Assembly (NCBI RefSeq): GCF_025698545.1
Contig: NC_068576.1
Span: 55,774,094 to 55,838,093 of the forward strand
Reading direction: 5' to 3'
From: Gossypium raimondii
Taxonomy: Eukaryota > Streptophyta > Magnoliopsida > Malvales > Malvaceae
Length of the DNA stretch: 64,000 bases
The first letter of the stretch is position 1. The number at the start of each line of letters is the position of its first letter. A model generated the notes under the pieces. The model made no database searches. It was not told the origin of the DNA and saw nothing but the letters and a program-made list of their open reading frames with translations. A program made the translations under genes and the position numbers. This document shows, in pieces, positions 1-10,034 of this stretch.

Positions 1-1130
1 TCACTGATGAGTTCCGCGAACAATAGGATTCACCGGCTGCACCGTTTACCTTAGAAGTACCGGGGAAGCATGTACAAGAAGCATTTGTCTTGCTTCTATC
101 CAAATTACATATTCCATTGCCACATATGCCGGGAATGTCACAAGGGTTCGAGACTGCCGCCCATTCAGGCACCCATTGACGTGAACCATTAACATCGTTA
201 TCCCATCTATACAAACGTAGATTGCCATTAGTCTCGATGATCAACCTCCTTAGGACCAATAATCGTACATTCGATTTATTCGTAGCCGAAGATAAACCGT
301 CATAGTCTCCATCATTCTTGTACACATAAATTGCACCATTTGATGATTGTCCATACACAACTCCGAAGCTTCCCGCTTCATCTAACACCGCAACGACATC
401 GCCGGTAACATTGGATATATCCGGCGAAGCCCAATAGGAGTAGTTTGTGTAACCTTCAGGGGAATCATCAATAGAGTGAGGCAGGTTGTATGTTAAGGCA
501 AGGGTTAACGAAGTAGGCTGTTGAAGCATCTTGAGTCCATAATAGCCACCGTGAGACGGCGATTTCGATGATGTTAATTCAAGTGACACCGTCAAGGCTT
601 GGTTAGGTAGAAGCGTATCGGTCGGATACGCAAAACTCTGCCATGCAAGGCGGTTGTTAGCAGTATAAAGAATGAAATTGCCGGATTCCGACATGACAGC
701 GAACTCAACTCGGCTTCCCGACGTGTTCGACGTCCAAACGGTAATGTCCCCGTCGATGAGTACGAGGTTTCCGGTGGTGTCTAGCTCCACGAGTGCATCT
801 TTCGTGACTAGAGAGTTCCTATAAAGATGAAAAGTTAGCTTAAACATAATCAAAGAATTATTAATGAAACTATAAAGTAAAAACATACCTATTAGCAGAC
901 CAGACCATGGTTCTGTCTCCAGGAAGGTCGGCAAACCAAATTCCGAGCAGAAACCGGTCACGAGTCTCCGACGGGGTGAAACCAAAAGCAAAGGTTCCAT
1001 TATCGGAAACCCAAGGTGGTCCTTGGTCACTAGCCAGCAACCTTGAACCTAAACCAATTTGGCCAGCAATGCAGTCCCCCGACAATCCAACCAAAACCAC
1101 GAAAAACAACAGCACACAAGTAATAGCCAT
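1..1130 (-). CDS. G-type lectin S-receptor-like kinase, 5' part (SD3-1-like?)
   Basis: Cell-surface receptor of the bulb-type (GNA/B_lectin) family, seen only as its extracellular N-terminal part. The exons are 889-1130 and 1-818, joined across a 70-bp GT-AG intron (819-888); the splice rebuilds the conserved lectin sequence WSANRNSLV. About 353 residues are present and the frame is open to the window edge. The start is the ATG at 1130, followed by a hydrophobic signal peptide (MAITCVLLFFVVLVGLSG). Next come the lectin domain (GTFAFGFTP, FLLGIWFADLPGDRTMVWSA), the S-locus-like segment (NRLAWQSFAYPTDTLLPNQ) and a Cys-rich EGF-like stretch (CDIPGICGNGICNLD, CTCFPG). PAN, transmembrane and kinase domains, if present, lie to the left of the window. 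The family is secure. Assignment to the SD3-1 subgroup, which may lack an active kinase, is from memory and tentative. Confidence 0.85.
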
Positions 1131-1203
1131 GGAGATTCCCAGTGGCAAGTAAAAACACCATTAAAAAGAAAATCAAGAGCTTTTTCAAATTGGGAATGGC
1201 AAT

Positions 1204-1211
1204 CTTTTATA
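1204..1211 (-). promoter_or_regulatory. TATA box of the lectin receptor gene
   Basis: TATAAAAG on the minus strand, 74 bp upstream of the chosen ATG. This leaves room for a 5' leader of about 45 nt. It is the only good TATA match close to this start. Confidence 0.5.
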
Positions 1212-3050
1212 CTGCATGAGAACCATAGCAGAAGGTGAAAAGAACCCATTGTGGGGCACAGATCATTTAACCACATGTACAGAGGTGGGTGAGCTAAAAC
1301 TTTGAAAAAAAACAATGGTCGGCTAGTGATGAGTGACACAGTGCCACGTGTTTAACCATTTGTGGTGTCCAGTCCTGGAGATGTGAGCAACCGAAAGGAC
1401 AAAGGCCATTGACACGTAACTCAAAAGTCAAAAAGCTATGTTATTATATGAGATGATGAGCAGTATTTTATTATTTTTTCACAGCTTTGACATTGTTGCG
1501 GTTACGTGAATATGTGCGCGCACTGCACTTATCAGCTTCTATGGGGGTAAAAGTAAATTACATTTTGCTTTCTTGTTTTCATTAAAAATTATATTTAATT
1601 TATAAGTTAGATTAAAAGGTAAATTAATTTTTTTATTAAAATTTTTGTTTATTTTATTGTTAAAAATTAATTTTACGTATTAACATGAATTATACATGAC
1701 ATCTCGGTGTTATTATTAAGTTATTCTATTAGTTACATTAAATTTTAACAATAAAATTAAAAGAAATTTTAATAGAAAAATAAATGATTTTTATCTTACA
1801 TAAAAATATTAATTTATTTGAATTTCAGTAAAAAGATAAAACCCAATCAGTAGTTTTACTGTTTGTTCGGCTGTAAAATTTATTCTTTTGACTTTCTTTT
1901 GTTATTTGGATAGATGAGAGTTAGGTCTTACAAAATCATTATTGATTGAAAGTCCTGATTTCGCTGAAATTTTGGTATAGTAGCTAATAATTTCTGAACT
2001 TCAGTTTCAAAGCCTTCAAATTTAGTTTTAGAATTTAGTTTTTTTCTATTTTTCGTATTTTAAAATTATTTTATTAAATTTAAATTCATTATAATGTCAT
2101 TTTTTTTAGTTATATGGTTACCAAATAAGATTGTTTGAACTAGACCGAATTGGTCGGGGTAGCGATCTAGAGAGGAGCATTGGACCAGTTTACCCAAGAA
2201 CCAATATGAATCGGTTGAATCAATTTTTAATTTTTTTAATGATTTATTTAATCGAACCGATCATACCAATGAACAGGCAGCATGATCGGTTCAACCACCG
2301 GTCCGATTCTAAAAACTTTGCTATCAAGTGAATATATTTTTTTATTTCAAAATATCATACTAACAAATTTAACAGAAAAAAATTATCTCTGTTAACCATT
2401 TTACCTAAATTTTGAAATTTGAAAAGTAGAGAGATTAAATTTCTGAAAATAAAATATATAAACTAAATTCTAAATTTGTAAAGAATACATAAACATACAA
2501 CAATATTTTAACAAAATATAATATAAATATATATTTTACTACAACAAAAAATACAATATAAGAAAAATAAAGTAATACTGAAAAGTAACTCAAATATAAA
2601 TCTAATATAAAATGTGTCAGAACTATATAAATTTCTTATAATAAATAATAAATAATTATTTAATTGTTCTAATTATATATGTTTTTTTTATTATATAATG
2701 CTTAGAACTATTCATATCCCCTCTCCAACTTATAAATAGGAGAATAATGTGTTTCAGCACATTCACATATCTTATTACATTGACAACAATACCCATACCA
2801 ACCGAGCTAAAGCTTAATTTATATTTTATCTAAAAAAATTATGTTAACGACGAGGATGCATACTTGGCCAACAATCGAAACCATTGAAAATCAAAATTTA
2901 CATTGTTGGGGAAAACTTTGATAGCTTGTATGTATTACTAATTTAACAATCAGGTGATTAAAAAATTTAATAAATTTCAAAAGCGAAAACTCCCTTAATA
3001 GTTTAGTGGCTATAATTTACCTTTGTACTTATTGATGAAGTGGTTATATA
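1212..3050. other. Intergenic, AT-rich, with degenerate repeats
   Basis: No gene seen. About 1590-1830 resembles, in reverse orientation, the palindromic MITE family seen at 14.7, 38.2, 38.7, 43.0, 50.4 and 56.9 kb. About 2110-2330 has the GGTT/AACC-rich composition of degenerate dispersed repeats, and the 66-codon open frame there looks fortuitous. The rest is simple AT-rich DNA. Confidence 0.5.
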
Positions 3051-3481
3051 AATTAATCCACTGTACCACCATGGTTAAAATTATTGCTTTGAATTTTTGA
3101 AATAAAATTTTGCATTTCAGTCTTCGAGACAAGGGAATTGTCGGATTTTTCACATTTTAGTCCCTTTTGGAAATGTATTTTTTTTTCTTTTATCTCTTGA
3201 TAGGTATAAAATTCCATTAATTTACATTTTAAAAAATATTTTCAATTATTTATTCAAAGTCATACTTTTTTCTAAATATAAATCGTTTCAATATTATATA
3301 AATTAATCCACCATAGCACTGTGGTTAAAAGCTTGCTTTTAATTTACGAGTTCAAACCTTGGCAGTGAAATATAATTTTGCATTTTGGTTTTCTGAGTGG
3401 AGGGAATTGTCAGATTTTTTGCCTTTTGGTCCTTTTTTTAAATGTATTTTTTTTATTTTATATCGTGATAGGTATAAAATT

Positions 3482-6400
3482 GGCTATTTTACATAAATAA
3501 TATAAAAAATAATTAATTACGAAAATAGACATTTGTTACAGTGTTTCGCCGGTTCTGCCTGACCTTTTGGCGGCACCAGACTAAAATGTAATAAACTAAA
3601 ATATTTAGAGACCTAATGTAACACCCCAAACCCGGTCTAAACGTTATGACCGAATCTGGCAATGTCACATTGTAACACCCCTTACCCGTATTCGACGCCA
3701 GAATAGGGTACGCGACATTACTAGAAGACATACATTTGCATACGTATTAAACCGAGTTGCAAAATTTCATCTGAATTAAAAATTTTAAATTATTAACGTG
3801 CTTTTATAATTCCTTACAGCATATCCTCGAAATATTATATTCATAACAAATAGGGCCTACGAGACCCGATATTTACTCATGTAATTCAAAGCTTCATTTC
3901 CATTTCATTCAATTCACAATTTCTCATATTCACAATTCAAATCAATTTCTCAATCCAATATATATATTTCATTCAATTTATTAATTTAAATAATAAAACA
4001 ATTCATTTCATGCAATTTGGTCACTTTTTGACATCTTTACCAATTTGCCCTTAAAATATTACTTTTATTCAATTTAGTCCTTGAACCTAAAACATGTAAA
4101 TTAGCTATTTTAAAATAAAATCATATTATCTGAATATTCACATATATTTTCCTCCTCCTCCACTCCATTCCACATCCTTGATATATACATGATACCACTA
4201 TTTACTTATTTACTCATAACAAGTTGTTCACTTGAGTCATAGTCACTAAATAAATTAAATCTTAAGCTACAAAACTCCATATTGAGATCCAAAAATTTTA
4301 TATGAAACTAGACTCATATATATTCTTACCATAAAATTTTCAGAATTTTTGGTTTAGCCAATAAGTACAGTTTATTGTTTAAACTCATCCATGTTCTGCT
4401 GTCTGACAGTTTCGACCCTTCTTCACTAAAAATTAATTATCTCCTTGTACAGGATTCGAATGATGTTTCTGTTTGTTTCTTATGAAAATAAAGTCATTAA
4501 GGATTCTAAGAATATAAATTTAAGCCTCTATTTATTTTTTATTTAAATTTTTATGATTTTCCAAAGTCAGAACAAGAGAACCCAAATTCATTCAGACCTT
4601 GTCACACAAAATTTATCATATTTCATTATTTACAATTTCATTGCTTACACCGTTTCTTCTATGAGAAACTAGACTCAATAATATTTAATTTCATGTTTTA
4701 TTCATCCTCTAATTCGATTTTCACAATTTATGGTGATTTTTCAAATTTAACCTAGTGCTGCTGTCCAAAACTGTTTTAGTGCAAAATATTGATTACTAAG
4801 TTTATGACACACTTATTCCCTTTCTCTATAATATTTCCCATCACTTTCTCTTATTTTCCTTCACTAATATATCAAAAACACAATACCTTATATAAGAAAA
4901 CTCTACTATAACATCATTTCCATGCTTTTTCAATAATATCACACTTAAAAATATGTTGAAATCTTGATGTTCTTACCTTGTCCTATTGGTTTCAACCTTT
5001 AACTTGATTTTCTCTCTTCTCCAGCTTCTATTTCTTGAATCTAACTTGATATTCTAGCTCCCCATAGTCTCCTTGTTATCTTTCTCTCTTGATGGATATG
5101 GAAATTCTTTTGATTTCTAGGTGAAAATGATGAATTTTGGGTGGAATGACCAAATTGTAAAGAAAAGAAAGTTTCTTTCTCTCTTTTTTCCCCATACGTT
5201 GGAATGCATGGGAGGTTGATGATGATTCTTCATCTTTCTTTTCCTATATATATACTAAATAAAATAATAATAAAATAATAAATATCATTTAAAAATCAAA
5301 TTAAAATATTAATAAACTAATATTTATTTAATTAATCTAAAATATCTCCAACATCATCATTATCTTCTAGATTTCTCTCTCTTCTAATTGACCATTTTGC
5401 CCTTTATGATCTTTTAAAATTCTATTCTTGAGTCATCACTTAATTTGGTAAAATTACGATTTAGTGCCTCAAAATTCTTCACCTTTTTCAATTTGGTCCT
5501 AATCCATCCATTTTCCTTAGTTTCTAGATCATTTCATCCTTAAAATATTTACACTATTGGTCCTTAAACTTTTTGTATTTATACTTTAACCCCTAAAATT
5601 TTGAGTATTTACTCTTGGGCAACAAAACTTTTCTCACTTTTGCGATTTAATCCTTTCTTGAATTAATATGTCATAATATACTTGCCAATATTGACATAAG
5701 TCAATATTATCCTTTTATCACTTTATTTACTTATTTTACTATATCAAGGATATTATCTTACTTTCTTACTGTAGTAATTTTCGGGGTATTACACATAATA
5801 TGAAATTTGCCCATTAGATTGGCTGCTAAAAAACTATGCGACTGATTATGTTGCGCCACCAAGCCTTAAATAGGGTTAATTTCTTAGTAAACCCTCATTA
5901 TTTATTATTTTCTTTTTATTTCTCTTCAACACTAAAAATAGAGAGGCCTCTTACCAATTAATCTAAAAAAATTTTCTGCTAAAAAGTATTTCCGCAAAAA
6001 AGCCAATTGCAATCTGAAATAAATTTTTTATTTAAAAAAATTAATTTTCCTGTTTAAATTATGTTTGATATAGTAGTTAATGTAATTCATAGTGTTTTTT
6101 TACTCACATTATATTTGAAAACTATAAATTCAACTAATAATTATAAATTATACATAATAAGATTTTGTTAAAGCTTTTATAATTATCCTTATAATCAAAT
6201 TGATTTACAGACACAACATAAAGTTATAATTATAAAAGCTTTAGAAAAATCTTATTGGTAATTGATAAGAGACCTCTTTATTTTTTGTGTTGAAGGAGAA
6301 TAAAAATAAAAATAAATAATGATGGTTTATGAAGCAAGACACCCTTAAAAATGGACAATTTACATATCAGGTCCTTGAATATTTTAGTTTATCACACTTT

Positions 6401-6531
6401 AGTTTGATATCGTCAATATGTCAGGCAGCACCGACAGAATACTATAACAAATGTTTATTTTCGTAATTAATTTGTTTCCTATACAATTTTCGTAATTAAT
6501 TATTTTTTATATTATTTATGGAAAAAAAACC
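3482..6531. mobile_element. Non-autonomous MULE with long TIRs, 9-bp TSD, interrupted by an LTR
   Basis: The ends are GGCTATTTTACATAAATAAT and, inverted, GGTTTTTTTTCCATAAATAA. A perfect 9-bp target duplication, tataaaatt, lies at 3473-3481 and 6532-6540. The left arm (3482-3616 plus about 5799-5990) pairs with the right arm (about 6230-6531) over roughly 300 bp, including TTACGAAAATAGACATTTGT against its near-perfect complement. The right arm carries an extra short duplication of AATTAATTACGAAAA. A 9-bp TSD with long TIRs is diagnostic of Mutator-like elements. No transposase is present. Without the inserted LTR the element would be about 0.87 kb. A secondary inverted repeat, AGCTTTTATAATTAT, flanks the loop at about 6172-6243. 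Confidence 0.85.
3617..5793. mobile_element. Solo LTR (gypsy-like) nested in the MULE left arm
   Basis: It begins TGTAACACCCC (3617) and ends GGGGTATTACA (5793), matched terminal inverted repeats of the TG...CA type. The flanks are cctaa (3612-3616) and cataa (5794-5798), a 5-bp target duplication with one mismatch. The MULE arm resumes immediately after it. No gag-pol coding, primer-binding site or second LTR is visible, so it is read as a solo LTR of about 2.2 kb. A second TGTAACACCCC start lies inside it at 3671. Assignment to Ty3/gypsy rests on terminus resemblance to plant families known to me and was not searched. Confidence 0.7.
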
Positions 6532-7150
6532 TATAAAATTCCCTTAACTTGGATTTTCTTAAAAAGAAATTTATTTTCAATTATTTATTTGAAGTCTTAC
6601 TCTTTTCTAAATATAAATCGTTTCGATATTATCTAAATTAATCCATTGTAGCACTATGGTTAAAATTGTCGCTTTGAATTTCCGGGTGCAAATCTCGGCA
6701 GTAGAATGTAATTTTACATTTCAGTCCTCGTGTGAAGGCAATTGTCGGATTTTCCTCATTTTAGTCCTTTTTTGAAATGTATTTCTTTTCCTTTATCTCG
6801 TGATAGGTTTAAAATTCCATTAACTTACGCTTTTTAAATTTCTCAAAAAAAAAGTACGCTTTTTAAAAGAAATTTATTGTTAATTATTTATTCAAAGTTT
6901 TACTCTTTTCTAAATATAATAGTTTGAATATTATATCAACTAATCCATTGTAGCACTGTGGTTAAAATTCTTGCTTTGAATTTTCAATTTCAAAGCCCGG
7001 CAATGGAATATAATTTTGCAGTTCAGTCTTCGAGGGAAGGGAATTGTTGTATAATTTTCCTTTATATCGTGATTGGTATAAAATTCCATCAATTTACATT
7101 TTCTTAAAAGAAATTTGTTTTGAATTATTTATTTAAAGTCTCTCTTTTTA

Positions 7151-9144
7151 ATGTGTTTTTTTTTTGCTTATGTGTTGGTTTTATATGTGTGTGTTTATTT
7201 GAATATTTCTGGGCTTGTTTTCATTCTTTTTGAATTTGGGATTCTTTTTATAAGTTTGGGTTATTTCTCTTATATTTTAGAGTTGAATTTGCTATCAAAT
7301 TTGATCTATTTCGTTTCAAATTTCCTTGGATTTTGATTTTTATTAGTATTTTATTCCTGAAATTTCAATAATGAATGGGTACTTTGAATCGTCCCCATTG
7401 TAATACGCAGAGGAATGCTACCACTTCTGTTCCTTGGTATGGTGTTTTCGTGTTTGTCTTTATATGTAAGCAAGGAACTTATTAGATATCAATGCTTTTT
7501 GTGTTCATAGATATTATGAAAATCAAAGCAATATGTTTCCACTATCTTGAATTTTCTATTAAGATATTTTCCTATATGATGGGTGCTGTAGATGACTGCA
7601 ATATCAAAGAGGGAAGATTTCTTGGGATTTTCTAAGCCAAAAAACTCATGTAGACTGCAAGTGGCTTCACTGCTCATTCATACCTAAAAATAAGCAATCT
7701 TTGCTGATAGGGGCATCATCTATTTGCTAGGTCTTTTTGCCTGCAATTCAGTGTTAAAATGTCCAAGCACTTTGGATCAACCTTTTAAATAGTCCCTAAG
7801 TTCCACTGCACACTAAGTTCTTTCATGGTGTGTGGCACTTAGATGACACTGATTTAAAAATAACTGTTTCATGGTTTGAGGGTCCATAAAGACTAATCTT
7901 TTAAGAGTTGATGACTATCCTCTGTCATTGCACCTAACACTGTTCATTTTTTTACCCAGAATACTATATAATTTTCTTTATTTATATATGTTAGGATGTT
8001 AGACGAGTTGAAAAACAATGATTTTCTTGAAAGCTGTAATGGATATTTTATGAACTCAAAAAAACATTCTTTCTTTTTTCTGAACTTAAAACTGCTTTGT
8101 GAATGATTAAATTCCCTATCTTATTGCTTGTTGTTTGTCCTGGAGGAGGATGCAATGTAGGGACAAGTTGGTTTCAAGTCACTTTCTTTATTTTTGGCTT
8201 TTGGCCATGAAACCTAGGTCATTGTCTTTTCATTCTCCGACAAATCTAGGGGGAACCTTTGTCTGTTTATTTTGTTCTTTTATAGATTGTCGGTAAATGA
8301 AAACAACATCATTTTCTTTTGGCTTCCAAGTTTTGAAGGAGGATATCCAAAACTCACCCACCACTAGAAATGGTAGTGGATGCAAAACCTTCAATTTTCC
8401 TTACCAATAGAACATATCAGATTCTATTTGCTTTTTCCCTTACCATTATTGATATTTTCTTTTTTTCCCCTTGAGATTTTTAAGATATCTGTTTAACTAA
8501 TTCAAGGACCAAACTGCATAAACGTGTGACAATGTGCATCATTTTTATTTCATCTATTTCTCCATGCCCTGTAATATCATATATGTTCACTGTCTTGTTG
8601 CGATATTGTCTTTTTGCAATGGTTATGCAATTATAATGAGAGTAGGCTAAAAGGTATAATCCCTCAAATATATGAAAAAACTTGAAAAGGGTATCTAGAA
8701 TACCCATGCAAGATACATATTCATATCAACACTCACTTCTCGAGTTCGGGGTAACATAGCTAGGAAGACATTTGCTACTCTTTATTGTAGTTTAAGACTT
8801 TTAAGTAGCACCTTGGATAGATAATGCTTGTGCATGAACCTGCTTTTCCTTTATTTCTTGTTTCACCTTTTATAGCCTATAAATTTATGAGAAATGACAG
8901 TTGTTTTAGTTTATAAAATGCTGCTTAAGATAAAGATTGGACTATGTACAAGAACCTAATTTCTTTCTTACAAGTTTGGCCAACAAGTCATCTATTTTGT
9001 AATGTTTAAAAGGAAAGTGTGGGGTAAAGGGGTTTGATGCAACAAGACAATATGAGTGCTATTGTGGGGTTACACATTTTCTGTTCCTTTTCTCCTTTTC
9101 CCTTTTCAATTATTAAAATCCATTGTCTCTTGCCAAATAAACCA
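7151..9144. other. Intergenic / MAKR6 upstream region
   Basis: No gene or delimited repeat is recognised. The sequence is less AT-extreme than the flanking repeats. It may contain distal promoter of the MAKR6-like gene or an unannotated non-coding transcript, but nothing in the sequence decides this. Confidence 0.4.
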
Positions 9145-9152
9145 TATATAAA
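9145..9152 (+). promoter_or_regulatory. TATA box of the MAKR6-like gene
   Basis: TATATAAA at 115-122 bp upstream of the ATG at 9267, implying a leader of roughly 90 nt. Confidence 0.5.
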
Positions 9153-9266
9153 GCTGTTAGGAAGGAGGGATATTAAGGTATATATATGTTACAAAAGAGT
9201 TGGGGCCTTTACTTGTAGTCCCCTTCTTCTCTGTTTTTCTTGCATCCCTTTCATAGAGTGGAAGCC

Positions 9267-10034
9267 ATGGAAACTTCACAACCCCTCTCCATTGAAAGCT
9301 TTTCATACAGTTGGTTAGTGAACCTAAAACCTTCTTTAGATAGTGTAGACAGCTCCCTTAGAGCTTCACTTGATGCATATGATGAAGCTTCCTTCATTGA
9401 AATGGACCCGAGGATGCCACCTTCCAAGAGGTTCTTCAGAAATTCTCAGGATTTTAAGTTTGATTTTCCCATTTCACAAACTCCCCTCACCCTTGTTCAT
9501 GCCGATGAGCTCTTTTCCAATGGCCATGTCATGCCTTTTTTCATTAACCCTTCGAAGGTGGAGGCGTACGAAGTCTCCGGTTCGACTTCATCCCTGCCTA
9601 CTACCACTTCACATGCACCAGATCTCATGGTTCCGCCATGTAAAACGAGTCACCCTTCTTTGACAAGGTGTCGAAGATTGTCCAAGCGGATATTTTCCAA
9701 ATACTTGAACTTTGTTAGGCCATTATATAGAAGGATATTAAGAGGAAGCAAGTCAAGTGGTAGAGCTGAGAGTGTTGATGCAAGAGTTCATTCAAGGAAG
9801 AACTGGGTGTATTCGACCACAACATCTCCTAGAATCAGCGTCGCATACTCCGCCGACGAGTACCGAAAATCATGTGATTCTGAAAGCTCGATATATGAGG
9901 CAGTTCTCCATTGCAAAAAATCAATCGGTATGATCTTTTTTTCCGATTTCCTTTTGCTTGTTTGATAATTGTTCCATTGGAAAATCAAGCTCTAGTGCTG
10001 ATATTCTTTCATGTTTCATTTTCCAGGAAAATGA
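9267..10034 (+). CDS. MAKR6: Probable membrane-associated kinase regulator 6 (MAKR6-like)
   Basis: Member of the BKI1/MAKR family, plant-specific proteins that bind the inner plasma membrane through basic residues and modulate receptor kinases. The exons are 9267-9927 and 10027-10034; the second adds only the last two codons and the stop (SIG|GK*). This gives 222 aa. The start is the ATG in GAAGCCATGG; in-frame codons upstream are non-ATG. The N terminus METSQPLSIESFSYSWLVNL and the acidic FIEMDPRMPPSKRFF (43-57) are MAKR6-type signatures. A Lys/Arg-rich stretch at 134-164 contains the family core KYLNFVRPLYRRI (145-157), the likely membrane-binding element. The C terminus SSIYEAVLHCKKSIGK matches the conserved MAKR tail. 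If the intron is retained the protein would end MIFFSDFLLLV instead. MAKR6's own role is not established; function is by family. Confidence 0.88.

Larger units (their letters stand above)
3051..7150 (+). repeat. Tandem array of four SINE-like units, split by a MULE
   Basis: Four diverged head-to-tail units begin at 3051, 3301, 6636 and 6938, each with AATTAATCCA-like sequence (AACTAATCCA in the last). They are about 210-300 bp long. Unit 2 runs 3301-3481 and resumes at about 6541 after the inserted element. Each unit has a tRNA-like head: TAGCACTATGGTTAAAA resembles a pol III A box, and about 30 bp later CCGGGTGCAAATCTCGGC resembles a B box. A shared body follows (TCCTCG...GAAGGGAATTGTCGG, then GTGATAGGTATAAAATTCCA). 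The repeat structure is seen directly. SINE origin is inferred from the box spacing. Direct tandem arrangement is unusual for SINEs, which normally sit singly between target duplications. Confidence 0.65.

Noticed and set aside
46-228. 60-codon plus-strand frame at the left end
   Set aside because: Shadow of the lectin receptor exon on the opposite strand.
3671-5793. Taking the LTR start as 3671 only
   Set aside because: With that start the flanks (cacat / cataa) match poorly; the 3617 start gives cctaa / cataa and an exact return to the MULE arm.
9370-9663. 97-codon plus-strand frame inside the MAKR6-like gene
   Set aside because: Out-of-frame shadow of the MAKR6 exon, which has clear family motifs in its own frame.
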